From the NCBI RefSeq assembly GCF_002838765.1, contig NZ_CP025120.1:248001-312000 (forward strand): a stretch of 64,000 nt of DNA. The letters run 5' to 3'. The notes under the pieces are model-generated. The model worked only from the letters and a program-made list of their open reading frames with translations. It ran no database searches and had not been told where the DNA came from. The DNA comes from Kangiella profundi (GTDB lineage Bacteria > Pseudomonadota > Gammaproteobacteria > Enterobacterales > Kangiellaceae). Below are positions 10,208-19,042 of this stretch, piece by piece (the stretch's first letter is position 1; every line of letters starts with the position of its first letter). Made by a program: the position numbers and the translations under genes.

Positions 10208-11247
10208 TGATCGATATGATTGTAGACGGACTCTGGATTGGTTTTAAGATCAGTCTGATTTTATTGCCGTTGATTTTGGCGGTGGCCTACACCACCTTCG
10301 CTGAAAGAAAGCTGATTGGCTATATGCAGTTACGGCTCGGGCCAAATCGCGTTGGGCCTAAGGGCTGGCTACAGCCGATAGCTGATGTCATAAAGTTATT
10401 GATGAAGGAAATTGTCATTCCTTCCGGTGCTAATAAACTATTATTCCTGATTGCCCCCGTTCTATTCATCGCTCCATCATTTGCTGCCTGGGCAGTTATT
10501 CCGTTTAACGCTGAGTTGGTGCTGGCCGATATTAATGTGGGCCTGCTATACATTCTGGCGATGACTTCTATTGCGGTTTATGGGGTGATCATCGCAGGCT
10601 GGGCTTCAAATTCGAAATATGCGCTGTTAGGTTCATTACGCTCCGCCTCGCAAATTGTGTCCTATGAAATTGCTATGGGTTTTGCTCTTGTAGCGGTGCT
10701 GATGGCATCGGGTTCGATGAATCTCGGTGAGATTGTCAAAGCTCAGGAAGGGCCGTTCTGGCACTGGTACTGGATTCCATTGCTGCCAATTTTGGCGGTG
10801 TACTGGATATCCGGTGTGGCTGAAACCAATCGCGCACCATTTGATCTACCAGAAGGCGAGTCGGAAATTGTTGCTGGCTTTCATGTGGAATATGCGGGGA
10901 TCGGTTTTGCCCTGTTCTTCCTCGCGGAATACGCCAATATGATCCTTATTTCTGTGCTGACCGCCTTGTTCTTTTTTGGCGGCTGGCTCAATCCTTTTAT
11001 GGGCATACCTTATCTGGAAGCGGCAACCGACTGGATTCCAGGCACTGTCTGGTTACTGCTTAAGGCGGCCTGGTTCCTGTTTATGATGATCTGGTTGCGC
11101 GCAACCTTCCCACGCTATCGATATGACCAGGTGATGCGCCTTGGCTGGAAGGTGTTTATTCCGGTCACGGTGGTGTGGCTGATTATTCTGACCTTTATGA
11201 TTAAGGCTGGCGTCGGCCCATGGTTCACTGGGCGAGGTGTCCTATGA
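10207..11247 (+). CDS. nuoH: NADH-quinone oxidoreductase subunit H
   Basis: Membrane subunit that joins the peripheral and membrane arms and lines the quinone tunnel. The 346-aa protein is hydrophobic throughout, with the conserved [22 protein letters not shown] loop near the N-terminus and the acidic loop [16 protein letters not shown] in the middle. Start overlaps the nuoG stop (TAATG) with a GGGGGG-type ribosome site. Its stop overlaps the nuoI ATG. Confidence 0.97.
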   Translation: MIDMIVDGLWIGFKISLILLPLILAVAYTTFAERKLIGYMQLRLGPNRVGPKGWLQPIADVIKLLMKEIVIPSGANKLLFLIAPVLFIAPSFAAWAVIPFNAELVLADINVGLLYILAMTSIAVYGVIIAGWASNSKYALLGSLRSASQIVSYEIAMGFALVAVLMASGSMNLGEIVKAQEGPFWHWYWIPLLPILAVYWISGVAETNRAPFDLPEGESEIVAGFHVEYAGIGFALFFLAEYANMILISVLTALFFFGGWLNPFMGIPYLEAATDWIPGTVWLLLKAAWFLFMMIWLRATFPRYRYDQVMRLGWKVFIPVTVVWLIILTFMIKAGVGPWFTGRGVL

Positions 11248-11735
11248 GTCGAATGCGTCGCTGGTTCCGTAGCTACTTCCTGATTGAGCTGATTCGTGGC
11301 CTGAGAATCACTTGGGCACATTTGCGTAAGCGCAAAGTGACGGTGCAGTATCCGGAAGAAAAAACACCACAATCGCCGCGTTTCAGAGGTCTGCATGCAT
11401 TGCGTCGTTACCCAAATGGAGAAGAGCGTTGCATTGCCTGTAAGTTATGCGAGGCAGTCTGTCCTGCGGCAGCGATTACGATAGAGGCCGGTCCACGGGA
11501 GAAGGATGGTACTCGTCGCACAACGCGCTACGAAATCGATATGTTTAAGTGCATCTACTGTGGCTTTTGTGAAGAGTCCTGTCCGGTAGATTCCATCGTA
11601 GAAACACGAATTTTTGATTACCACTTTGAAAAACGTGGCGACAATATACTGACCAAAGAGCAATTACTGGCGATTGGTGATCGCTATGAAGTCATGATTG
11701 CTGAGGACCGGGCAAAAGATGCTAAATACCGTTAA
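11244..11735 (+). CDS. nuoI: NADH-quinone oxidoreductase subunit I
   Basis: Ferredoxin-like subunit with two 4Fe-4S clusters (N6a, N6b). The motifs [12 protein letters not shown] and [12 protein letters not shown] are intact. I choose ATG 11244, which overlaps the nuoH stop as ATGA and has AGGTG upstream; this gives 163 aa, the usual length. An in-frame ATG 24 nt earlier exists, but it lies deeper in nuoH and lacks a ribosome site. Confidence 0.97.
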   Translation: MSRMRRWFRSYFLIELIRGLRITWAHLRKRKVTVQYPEEKTPQSPRFRGLHALRRYPNGEERCIACKLCEAVCPAAAITIEAGPREKDGTRRTTRYEIDMFKCIYCGFCEESCPVDSIVETRIFDYHFEKRGDNILTKEQLLAIGDRYEVMIAEDRAKDAKYR

Positions 11736-11777
11736 GCAAAGCCGAACCAAAAGAAAAGTAGAGAAAAAAGAGCAGCT

Positions 11778-12458
11778 ATGACCGTTGAGCAAATTGTATT
11801 TTATGTCTTCGCCACGCTGACCATAGTGTCAGCGCTTGGCGTTGTGACTGTACGCAATTCGGTGCAGGCGGTGTTATGCCTGGTGCTGACTTTTTTCTCG
11901 GCGGCTGTACTGTGGATGTTGCTGGAAGCTGAGTTTCTGGCTGTAGCTCTGGTGCTGGTGTATGTGGGTGCCGTGATGGTGCTGTTCCTGTTTGTGGTCA
12001 TGATGCTGGATGTAGACTTTGCCAGTTTAAAACAGGGCTTCACGCGCTATGTTCCTCTGGGCATTCTAATTGCCATTGGCTTGTTGATTGGACTTTACTG
12101 GGTGCTACGCGGCGAAGTATTTGGATTAGAGGCAATGCCAGAGCCAGCCAAACATGCTGCGGATCATAGTAACGTGGAAAGTCTAGGTTTGTTGCTCTAC
12201 ACCGACTACTTTTATGCATTTGAGATTGCCGGTGTAATTCTTCTGGTTTCCATCGTCGCTGCCATTTCATTAACCTTCCGTGGACGTCGCGAGCGCCGCG
12301 GCCAAAGCGTGCCTAGCCAGCACAGAGCCAGCAAGGATGAGCGTCTGCACATCATCAAGATGGATGCAGAGGTGGCGCAGGATGATGAGTCGGAAACGGA
12401 TGATTCGGAAAAAGCAGTGGATAAAAATAGTGGCCGGACAAAGGGAGAATCTTCATGA
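11778..12458 (+). CDS. nuoJ: NADH-quinone oxidoreductase subunit J with long charged tail
   Basis: Membrane-arm subunit with five expected transmembrane helices in about the first 170 residues; the conserved [25 protein letters not shown] helix is clear (about residues 54-76). After the last helix a strongly charged tail of about 55 residues follows ([12 protein letters not shown] and similar), longer than in short NuoJ proteins. The tail is predicted cytoplasmic by the charge pattern. The gene overlaps nuoK by 4 nt (ATGA). Confidence 0.96.
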   Translation: MTVEQIVFYVFATLTIVSALGVVTVRNSVQAVLCLVLTFFSAAVLWMLLEAEFLAVALVLVYVGAVMVLFLFVVMMLDVDFASLKQGFTRYVPLGILIAIGLLIGLYWVLRGEVFGLEAMPEPAKHAADHSNVESLGLLLYTDYFYAFEIAGVILLVSIVAAISLTFRGRRERRGQSVPSQHRASKDERLHIIKMDAEVAQDDESETDDSEKAVDKNSGRTKGESS

Positions 12459-12757
12459 GTTTGACGCATTACCTGATGGTCAGCGCCATTTTGTTCTCAA
12501 TCAGCGTGATTGGGATCGTGATTAATAGGAAGAATGTCATCACTCTGTTGATGTGCATCGAACTGATGTTACTGGCGGTAAACACCAACTTTATTGCTTT
12601 CTCCCGCTACTTAAATGATGAAGTTGGCCAAATTTTTGTGTTCTTCATTTTGACAGTAGCTGCAGCTGAGGCAGCGATCGGTCTAGCTATTCTGGTTGTA
12701 CTGTTCCGCAGTAACAAAGATATCGATGTCGAAGAGCTTAGGGAGTTGAAAGGCTAA
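12455..12757 (+). CDS. nuoK: NADH-quinone oxidoreductase subunit K
   Basis: Small membrane subunit (100 aa, three helices) homologous to MrpC/MnhC. The two membrane glutamates known to matter for proton pumping are seen at E36 ([10 protein letters not shown]) and E72 (VAAAEAAIG). Start overlaps the nuoJ stop by ATGA, and its TAA overlaps the nuoL ATG (TAATG), so translation of J-K-L appears coupled. Confidence 0.97.
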   Translation: MSLTHYLMVSAILFSISVIGIVINRKNVITLLMCIELMLLAVNTNFIAFSRYLNDEVGQIFVFFILTVAAAEAAIGLAILVVLFRSNKDIDVEELRELKG

Positions 12758-14775
12758 TGAGCATGCAGACCCAGCTATTATTGATTGTGCTGGCTCCATT
12801 GTTAGGGGCCATACTGGCAGGCCTGTTAGGCAAGCGGCTGGGTAAGCGTTTAACGCATCGATTAACAATTCTTGGTGTGGCTGTATCATTCATTCTATCA
12901 CTCAGAGTCTTCTGGGGTTATCTCTACGGTAACGCAGAGCCAGTTGATTTAACGGTTTATCATTGGGCCAGTTTCTCGGAGTTATCCATACAGATTGGCT
13001 TTATGATTGATAGCTTAAGTGCACTAATGATGGTGGTGGTTACTTTCGTCAGTCTGATGGTGCACATCTATTCGATTGGCTACATGCATGATGACGATGG
13101 TTATCAGCGCTTCTTTAGTTATATCTCACTGTTTACTTTCTCGATGCTGATGCTGGTAATGGCCAATAACTTCCTGCAATTATTCTTTGGCTGGGAAGCG
13201 GTTGGTCTGGTTTCTTATCTTCTAATTGGCTTTTGGTATCAGAAAGAAACAGCCATTTTCGCCAATATGAAGGCTTTTCTTGTCAATCGTGTCGGTGACT
13301 TTGGGTTTATCCTGGGCATTGGGGCGATTTTCCTGCTCTTTGGTACTTTTGATTATGCTCCTATTTTTAAAACCATGGGGCAGGCCGAAGAGATTATGCA
13401 AATCAGTGAACGTAGTGCTGAAAATGTGCTGGGCCTGATGAGTCTTGATGGAAGTTTTGTGGCCTGGGGTGATACCAGTTGGCCAATTATTACGTTTATA
13501 TGTATCTGCCTGTTTATCGGTGCCATGGGTAAATCGGCACAGGTGCCGCTGCATGTATGGCTACCTGACTCGATGGAAGGCCCAACTCCAATTTCTGCCT
13601 TGATTCATGCGGCGACAATGGTTACCGCTGGCGTCTTCATGGTGGCGCGTATGTCTCCATTGTTCGAGTTTTCGGAAACCGCTTTAATGGTAGTAACCAT
13701 TATCGGTGCCATCACAGCTTTATTCATGGGGCTGGTAGCGATTGTACAGAACGATATTAAGCGAATTATCGCCTATTCCACTTTATCTCAATTGGGTTAC
13801 ATGGTTGTGGCGCTTGGGGTTTCCGCCTATTCCGCAGCAATCTTCCATCTATTCACGCACGCCTTTTTCAAGGCACTGCTTTTCCTCGGAGCCGGTTCCG
13901 TTATTGTAGCCCTGCATCACGAACAGAATATTCGAAAAATGGGAGGCCTCTATAAGCGCTTACCATTGACCTACTGGACCACCTTGATAGGAACTCTGGC
14001 TTTGATTGGTACACCATTTTTCGCCGGGTTCTATTCAAAGGATGCCATTATTATGGCAACTGCTGTGGCGCAGGGACCAGCCGCCAGTTTTGCCTATTTT
14101 GCAGTAATGGCTGGAGTGGTGGTCACAGCGCTTTACAGTATTCGTATGTTGCTGGTGGTGTTCCATGGCAAAAGTGCACTGGATGACGAGCATTTAAACC
14201 AGATAACCGAGTCGCCACGAGTCATCACCTGGCCATTAATAGCGTTAGCGGTTCCATCACTGGTGATTGGCTGGATTATGACTCAACCAATGCTGGATGG
14301 TAATTATTTTGCTGAGTCAATAACGGTGCTGGCGAGTCACGATACCATGCAGGCTTTTCGTGAGGAGTTTACAGGTGCCATGAGTTTTGCCATACATGGC
14401 TTCATGACACCGGTTTTCTGGTTGATGCTACTTGGTGTCATTATTTCCGTGATATTTATCTGGTTGAAACCGGGGTGGGGAACCGCTGCTGGAAAGATCC
14501 TCAGTCCAATGAATCAGCTGTTACAGAAAAAATATTATTTTGACGAAATCAATCAGAAAGTTTTCGCCAAAGGGACTTACTCGCTGGGCGATATGCTTTG
14601 GCAATACGGCGATAAGGCTGTCATCGATGATGGAATCGTTAACAGTGGTGCTCAGACGGTAGGCCGGATCGGCAAAAAATTGCGCAAGCTGCAAACAGGT
14701 TATTTGTATCATTATGCACTGGTCATGGTGCTCGGACTAATAGCGCTTCTATTGTGGCTGATGCTGCGAAATTAA
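12757..14775 (+). CDS. nuoL: NADH-quinone oxidoreductase subunit L
   Basis: The distal antiporter-like subunit of the membrane arm, with the long lateral helix expected near the C-terminus. The 672-aa protein is almost all hydrophobic. Family marks include FFGWEAVGLVSYLLIGFW with the key glutamate, and GKSAQVPLHVWLPDSMEGPT with the conserved lysine and histidine. Starts on the overlapping TAATG of nuoK. A 67-bp gap precedes nuoM. Confidence 0.97.
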   Translation: MSMQTQLLLIVLAPLLGAILAGLLGKRLGKRLTHRLTILGVAVSFILSLRVFWGYLYGNAEPVDLTVYHWASFSELSIQIGFMIDSLSALMMVVVTFVSLMVHIYSIGYMHDDDGYQRFFSYISLFTFSMLMLVMANNFLQLFFGWEAVGLVSYLLIGFWYQKETAIFANMKAFLVNRVGDFGFILGIGAIFLLFGTFDYAPIFKTMGQAEEIMQISERSAENVLGLMSLDGSFVAWGDTSWPIITFICICLFIGAMGKSAQVPLHVWLPDSMEGPTPISALIHAATMVTAGVFMVARMSPLFEFSETALMVVTIIGAITALFMGLVAIVQNDIKRIIAYSTLSQLGYMVVALGVSAYSAAIFHLFTHAFFKALLFLGAGSVIVALHHEQNIRKMGGLYKRLPLTYWTTLIGTLALIGTPFFAGFYSKDAIIMATAVAQGPAASFAYFAVMAGVVVTALYSIRMLLVVFHGKSALDDEHLNQITESPRVITWPLIALAVPSLVIGWIMTQPMLDGNYFAESITVLASHDTMQAFREEFTGAMSFAIHGFMTPVFWLMLLGVIISVIFIWLKPGWGTAAGKILSPMNQLLQKKYYFDEINQKVFAKGTYSLGDMLWQYGDKAVIDDGIVNSGAQTVGRIGKKLRKLQTGYLYHYALVMVLGLIALLLWLMLRN

Positions 14776-14842
14776 TGTGGGATATTGTGATGCATCATCA
14801 ATTTTCAAACCAACAAAACAAAAGGATGAAGAGTAATACACT

Positions 14843-16360
14843 ATGTTAGAACAACTCCCCATCCTCAGTTTGTTGATCTGGATCCCCGTGATTGGTGGAC
14901 TGGTGATTATGTTTGGGCCGGGTGACCGACTACTGGCGGTTAGCCAGCGCCTAGGTCTTTTACTCGGCATCCTCACGTTATTTTTAAGCTGTTGGCTAGC
15001 CTGGGCATTTGCTACTGATACCGCGCAGATGCAGTTCCTAGAAAGCAGCCGTTGGATTCCTTCGCTAAATATTCACTATGCCCTGGCGATTGATGGCATA
15101 TCGCTGCCGCTGATTATTTTGACCAGTCTGATTGGCCTTTTGGTACTTATAAGTGCAACAGCTGCAATCAAAAAGCGTCAGTCGCAATACTTTGCCGCCG
15201 TGCTGATGTTGACTGGTCTTATGAATGGGGTGTTTGCCGCGCAAGACGCCATTCTGTTCTATGTTTTCTGGGAAGCAATGTTGATTCCGATGTTTCTGTT
15301 GATCGGAATCTGGGGTGGTCCCAACCGGGTTTATGCCACCGTTAAATTTTTCCTGTTCACTTTCTTCGGTTCAATTTTCATGCTGGTGGCACTGATCTAT
15401 ATGGGCCGCGAGGCTGATAGCTTTGCCATTAGTGACTTGCAGAAGCTACCCTTATCATTAACCGAGCAGAAATGGATTTTCTTTGCTTTTCTGGTGGCCT
15501 TTGCTGTAAAAATTCCGATGTTCCCGGTGCATACCTGGCTGCCGGATGCTCACGTTGAAGCACCAACTGGCGGTTCAGTGATCCTGGCAGCAATAATGCT
15601 GAAAATGGGCGGTTATGGTTTTTTAAGATTCAGTTTGCCTGTGACTCCCGACGCTGTGGCGGAATATGCATACTGGATTATTTTGTTTTCCCTTATTGCA
15701 ATTGTGTATATCGGCCTAGTTGCCTTGGCGCAAAAAGATATGAAAAAGCTAATCGCCTATTCGTCGATAGCGCATATGGGATTTGTTACGCTCGGTACCT
15801 TCATTATTGTATATTTGACAGCCAGCCAGGCACAGTCGATGGCTCTGCAGGGAGCTATGGTACAAATGATTTCGCATGGGTTAGTTTCAGGAGCTCTATT
15901 CTTTTCGATTGGCGTGTTGTATGACCGCATGCACAGTCGTGAGATTGCTGATTATGGTGGCGTCGTAAACTCGATGCCTATTTTTGCCTCGCTGTTAATG
16001 TTATTTATTCTGGCAAATGCGGGACTACCTGGCACATCAGGTTTTGTGGGAGAATTCTTTGTCATTATTGCTTCGTTCCAGGCGGACTGGCGAATTGCGA
16101 TGGTGGCAGCCCTGACACTAATTCTTGCGGCGGCCTACAGCCTGTGGGTTTATAAGCGTGTCATTTTTGGCAAGACAGCCAGTGAAGCCGTTGCCCGACT
16201 TGAGGATGTAACTAAGCGTGAACGTTTAGTTCTGTTTACTTTGGCGATTCTGATTATTGCCCTGGGCGTCTATCCGCAACCATTGATTGAAATTATGCAG
16301 CCAAGCCTTGAAAAAATTATTGAATCAGCAACATTGACTAAAATCGGGGGGCTTGGATGA
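14843..16360 (+). CDS. nuoM: NADH-quinone oxidoreductase subunit M
   Basis: Antiporter-like proton-pumping subunit (505 aa). The block KIPMFPVHTWLPDAHVEAPT and the conserved glutamate in VFWEAMLIPMFLLIGIWGG are clear. The region just before the ATG is AT-rich with only a distant AGGA, so the start is plausible but not strongly marked. Its TGA overlaps the nuoN ATG. Confidence 0.97.
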   Translation: MLEQLPILSLLIWIPVIGGLVIMFGPGDRLLAVSQRLGLLLGILTLFLSCWLAWAFATDTAQMQFLESSRWIPSLNIHYALAIDGISLPLIILTSLIGLLVLISATAAIKKRQSQYFAAVLMLTGLMNGVFAAQDAILFYVFWEAMLIPMFLLIGIWGGPNRVYATVKFFLFTFFGSIFMLVALIYMGREADSFAISDLQKLPLSLTEQKWIFFAFLVAFAVKIPMFPVHTWLPDAHVEAPTGGSVILAAIMLKMGGYGFLRFSLPVTPDAVAEYAYWIILFSLIAIVYIGLVALAQKDMKKLIAYSSIAHMGFVTLGTFIIVYLTASQAQSMALQGAMVQMISHGLVSGALFFSIGVLYDRMHSREIADYGGVVNSMPIFASLLMLFILANAGLPGTSGFVGEFFVIIASFQADWRIAMVAALTLILAAAYSLWVYKRVIFGKTASEAVARLEDVTKRERLVLFTLAILIIALGVYPQPLIEIMQPSLEKIIESATLTKIGGLG

Positions 16361-17787
16361 ACATTGATTTGATGCCGATGTTGCCGGAACTGTTTTTATT
16401 AACAGCAACCTGTATTGTGTTGCTGATAGATGTCTTTTCAAAAGACTTGGATCGTTTGCAAACTTATCGACTGGCGCAACTTAGCCTGATGATCACTGGT
16501 GTTATGGTCATTGCGCAGTTTCCTGACTTGCAGTACCACCTCTATCAACGCCATTTTATTCTCGACCCCATGGCGGGTATTGTTAAAGTCAGCGTAATTG
16601 CTTTAAGCATGGTTGGCATGATGTTTGCGCGCCCTTATATTTTGCAACGACCAATCTTGCGTGGCGAATATTTTATACTCCATCTATTTGCCGTTCTTGG
16701 CATGATGGTACTGGCGGGGGGTGGCAGCCTGCTGACTCTTTACCTTGGGCTTGAGTTGTTATCGCTCAGTTTATACGCATTAGTTGCTATGCACAGACAC
16801 TCAACTCTTGCCTCTGAAGCTGCAGTCAAATATTTCGTGATGGGAGCAATTGCCAGCGGCTTCCTGCTGTATGGAATGTCTATGGTCTACGGGGTTACGG
16901 GCAAAATACACATCACTGATATTGCGCTCTATTTAGAAACTAATCAGGCCAGCCTGACGTTACGCTTTGGTCTGGTCTTTATGGTGGTTGCGATGGCTTT
17001 TAAATTTGGAGCTGTGCCGTTCCAGATGTGGGTACCAGATGTATATCATGGTGCGCCAACATCGGTGACTGCCTTTATTGCCTCAGCGCCCAAAATTGCA
17101 GCTTTTGCATTGATTATTCGAATCTTAGGATATGGCTTTGAGCAGGTATTGCTGGACTGGCAAGGAATGCTGATCATCATGGCCACATTGTCGATAGTAA
17201 TAGGTAATCTGGTGGCGCTGGCTCAGGATAACATCAAACGACTGCTAGCCTATTCGGCGATTGCTCATGTGGGTTATTTCCTGCTTGGAATAATTGCTGG
17301 AACAGGTGCCGGTTATTCTGCTTCATTCTTTTACATCATTACCTATGCCATTATGTCGTTAGGAGGCTTTGGTTGTTTGATTTACCTGGCCAAAGGAAAG
17401 AGCGAGGTTCATTTAATCAGTGAGCTAAAAGGACTCGGGCAACGTAATCCCTGGGGAGGCCTGTTAATAAGTTCCCTATTTCTGTCGATGGCAGGTATTC
17501 CACCGTTTGTTGGGTTCTGGGCGAAACTGGAAGTCATTCGAGCAATATTGGAAGCCGATTTAGTCTGGCTTGCTGTATTGGCAGCGCTTATGTCAGTGGT
17601 GGGGCTTTTCTATTACCTTAAGGTGGTTAAAGTGATATTTTTTGATAGCCCGGACAGTGAAATCAAAGTTAAAGCAGAGCGTGAGCTACGTTTAGCCTTG
17701 GGTATTACAGCCGTTGCGGTAGTTGCACTTGGTTTATTCCCGGCACAGCTTCTGGAAGTTTGCCGCCAAGCTTTTCAGTACCTCTAG
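16357..17787 (+). CDS. nuoN: NADH-quinone oxidoreductase subunit N
   Basis: Third antiporter-like subunit (476 aa) and last gene of the complex I operon. Family marks: YLGLELLSLSLYALVA with the pumping glutamate and KFGAVPFQMWVPDVYHGAPT. It overlaps nuoM by 4 nt (ATGA). No T-run terminator is obvious in the 85 bp after its stop, so nuo transcripts may read into the tRNA region. Confidence 0.97.
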   Translation: MNIDLMPMLPELFLLTATCIVLLIDVFSKDLDRLQTYRLAQLSLMITGVMVIAQFPDLQYHLYQRHFILDPMAGIVKVSVIALSMVGMMFARPYILQRPILRGEYFILHLFAVLGMMVLAGGGSLLTLYLGLELLSLSLYALVAMHRHSTLASEAAVKYFVMGAIASGFLLYGMSMVYGVTGKIHITDIALYLETNQASLTLRFGLVFMVVAMAFKFGAVPFQMWVPDVYHGAPTSVTAFIASAPKIAAFALIIRILGYGFEQVLLDWQGMLIIMATLSIVIGNLVALAQDNIKRLLAYSAIAHVGYFLLGIIAGTGAGYSASFFYIITYAIMSLGGFGCLIYLAKGKSEVHLISELKGLGQRNPWGGLLISSLFLSMAGIPPFVGFWAKLEVIRAILEADLVWLAVLAALMSVVGLFYYLKVVKVIFFDSPDSEIKVKAERELRLALGITAVAVVALGLFPAQLLEVCRQAFQYL

Positions 17788-17872
17788 AGTAAAAGCGTTC
17801 GAAATCATAAAAGCAACTTGACTAAAACTTGGGTGCTATAAAAAAGATACTGAATATAAATCTTAACCCCCC

Positions 17873-17900
17873 TTGTCAAAACATTATAAATGCGTATAAT
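17873..17900 (+). promoter_or_regulatory. Strong sigma70-type promoter before tRNA-fMet
   Basis: TTGTCA (17873-17878), a 16-nt spacer and a perfect TATAAT (17895-17900) are followed at once by GCCGC, a GC-rich discriminator. GC-rich discriminators are typical of stable-RNA promoters under stringent control. It should drive the tRNA region and perhaps the rimP-nusA-infB operon. Confidence 0.75.
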
Positions 17901-17913
17901 GCCGCTCTGTCGA

Positions 17914-17949
17914 TTGGGAGCTAGCTTGAAATTTTCAAGAAAATCCCAA
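17914..17949 (+). other. Leader hairpin in the tRNA transcript
   Basis: TTGGGA (17914-17919) pairs with TCCCAA (17944-17949), and within it CTTGAA (17925-17930) pairs with TTCAAG (17934-17939) around a 3-nt loop. It lies some 10 nt after the expected transcription start. It could be an RNase processing or stabilising structure; no function is shown. Confidence 0.45.
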
Positions 17950-17993
17950 CTTATAAATAAGACCAGATGTTTATAAGTATCGAAAAGAATTGA

Positions 17994-18063
17994 TACGGGA
18001 TGGAGTGGCTAAGTAACTGAAGGGCTCCAAACCGAGAGAGGCGAAGGTCGAACGGCCTGAGGC
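17994..18063 (+). pseudogene. Decayed tRNA-fMet copy (upstream)
   Basis: This stretch aligns with the intact fMet gene downstream: both are preceded by AAGAATTGA, then TACGGGATGGAGTGGCT against TGCGGGGTGGAGCAGCC, an anticodon region AGGGCTCCAAACCGA against CGGGCTCATAACCCG, and a shared GAAGGTCG. The T-arm and CCA end are missing and the anticodon stem is broken, so it cannot be a working tRNA. The flanks (ACCAGA, TTATAAGT) are repeated too, giving a tandem unit of about 113 bp. Confidence 0.6.
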
Positions 18064-18112
18064 TTATGAGCATTACCAGAAGCTTATAAGTTAGTTCTCT
18101 AGAAAGAATTGA

Positions 18113-18189
<77 letters not shown>

Positions 18190-18196
18190 AATTTAA

Positions 18197-18246
18197 GTGA
18201 GAAGCTATTGGTAGGATGCCCGACGATGTCGGTCTCAGCTTTTCAC
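18197..18246 (+). other. Nested hairpin after tRNA-fMet
   Basis: GTGAGAAGCT (18197-18206) pairs with AGCTTTTCAC (18237-18246) with one G-U pair. Inside, CCGAC (18220-18224) pairs with GTCGG (18228-18232) around GAT. No T-run follows, so it is more likely a processing or structural element than a terminator. Confidence 0.45.
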
Positions 18247-18260
18247 TCGGCGCAGCCGCT

Positions 18261-18294
18261 GAAGGTCGTTGGTTAAAACCCAATCCCGCTACCA
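18261..18294 (+). pseudogene. 3' remnant of a third tRNA-fMet copy
   Basis: The 34 nt repeat the 3' end of the intact tRNA: GAAGGTCGTTGG is identical, the T-loop reads TTAAAAC in place of TTCAAAT (so the invariant C56 is lost), and it ends CCCGCTACCA with two cytosines deleted. The T-stem can still pair (GTTGG with CCAAT). No matching 5' half is recognisable. Read as a decayed tandem duplicate. Confidence 0.6.
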
Positions 18295-18370
18295 CTTTTA
18301 AGTTAAGGACATAAGTTCCTTAATTTGCTCAGAGAATATAAATTGACTGAGCTTTATTGATGAATATAAT

Positions 18371-18405
18371 AATAAGGCCCCTTCATAGGGGCCTTATTTT
18401 TTCTG
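18371..18405 (+). terminator. Rho-independent terminator between tRNA and rimP
   Basis: An 11-bp stem, AATAAGGCCCC (18371-18381) with GGGGCCTTATT (from 18388), a 6-nt loop and a run of T. It should end tRNA transcripts unless antiterminated. Confidence 0.85.
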
Positions 18406-18453
18406 AGCTGTTTTTTAGATTGAAGCTCAAGTGGGCAATGGCGCTGCCTTTGA

Positions 18454-18502
18454 CCCATCACATGAATCATTTTGCTGATGGGCCTTTTTAGGCCCATTTT
18501 TG
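18454..18502 (+). promoter_or_regulatory. Candidate attenuator in the rimP leader
   Basis: Two hairpins share sequence. CCCATCA (18454-18460) can pair with TGATGGG (18476-18482). Alternatively ATGGGCC (18478-18484) pairs with GGCCCAT (18491-18497), followed by TTTTT, which makes a terminator. The overlap at 18478-18482 makes the two exclusive, as in an antiterminator/terminator switch. It lies about 45 nt before rimP. The controlling factor is unknown. Confidence 0.5.
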
Positions 18503-18546
18503 TATGTAAAAAAAGCTTGTTAAAGCAAAGAGTTATAGAGTTACTG

Positions 18547-18999
18547 ATGGCTAGAAATGCTGATTTAGAAAATATTATTCGCCCGGCAGTTGAAGCAGCT
18601 GGCTTTGAGTTCTGGGGTTTAGAGTACCTTTCTCAAGGCAAGCACTCGATACTGAGGGTGTTTATTGATCACGAAAATGGTATTTCAGTGGATGACTGTG
18701 CTGAAGTTAGCCATCAGGTGAGTGGCGTACTCGATGTAGAAGACCCTATTAAGGGACTGTACAACCTGGAGATTTCATCACCAGGAATGGATCGTCCATT
18801 GTTTAATGAGCAGCAATTTGCCCGCTATGTGGGTGAAGACACTGAAGTGAAACTGTCAGTGCCATTAAATGGCCGACGCAAGTTTAAAGGGACTATCGAG
18901 CAGGTTGAGGCGGGAATTTTGACGCTTCGAGTCGATGGTGAAGTTTATGAGATCAATTGCCAGCAAGTTGATAAAGCGCATTTGATCCCTAAGTTTTAG
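18547..18999 (+). CDS. rimP: Ribosome maturation factor RimP
   Basis: Assists maturation of the 30S ribosomal subunit. With the ATG at 18547 the protein is 150 aa (MARNADLENIIRP...), the family length, with the VDDCAEVSHQV and NLEISSPGMDRPL motifs. An in-frame ATG at 18472 would run through the terminator hairpin and is rejected. First gene of the rimP-nusA-infB-rbfA-truB-rpsO-pnp cluster; 43 bp separates it from nusA. Confidence 0.96.
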   Translation: MARNADLENIIRPAVEAAGFEFWGLEYLSQGKHSILRVFIDHENGISVDDCAEVSHQVSGVLDVEDPIKGLYNLEISSPGMDRPLFNEQQFARYVGEDTEVKLSVPLNGRRKFKGTIEQVEAGILTLRVDGEVYEINCQQVDKAHLIPKF

Positions 19000-19042
19000 T
19001 CTTAATTGATGAATATCAGGTATTGATTAAAGGTTAACACGT

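Noticed and set aside
12280..12525. Overlapping 81-aa ORF across the nuoJ-nuoK junction
   Set aside because: Out-of-frame shadow of two well-supported genes.
18021..18036. Possible tRNA-Trp with CCA anticodon
   Set aside because: The loop CTCCAAA looks like tRNA-Trp, but the anticodon stem does not pair, there is no T-arm and no CCA end; similarity to the neighbouring fMet gene explains it better.
18472..18546. N-terminal extension of rimP
   Set aside because: The in-frame ATG lies inside an attenuator-like hairpin; the 150-aa form from 18547 has the family length.
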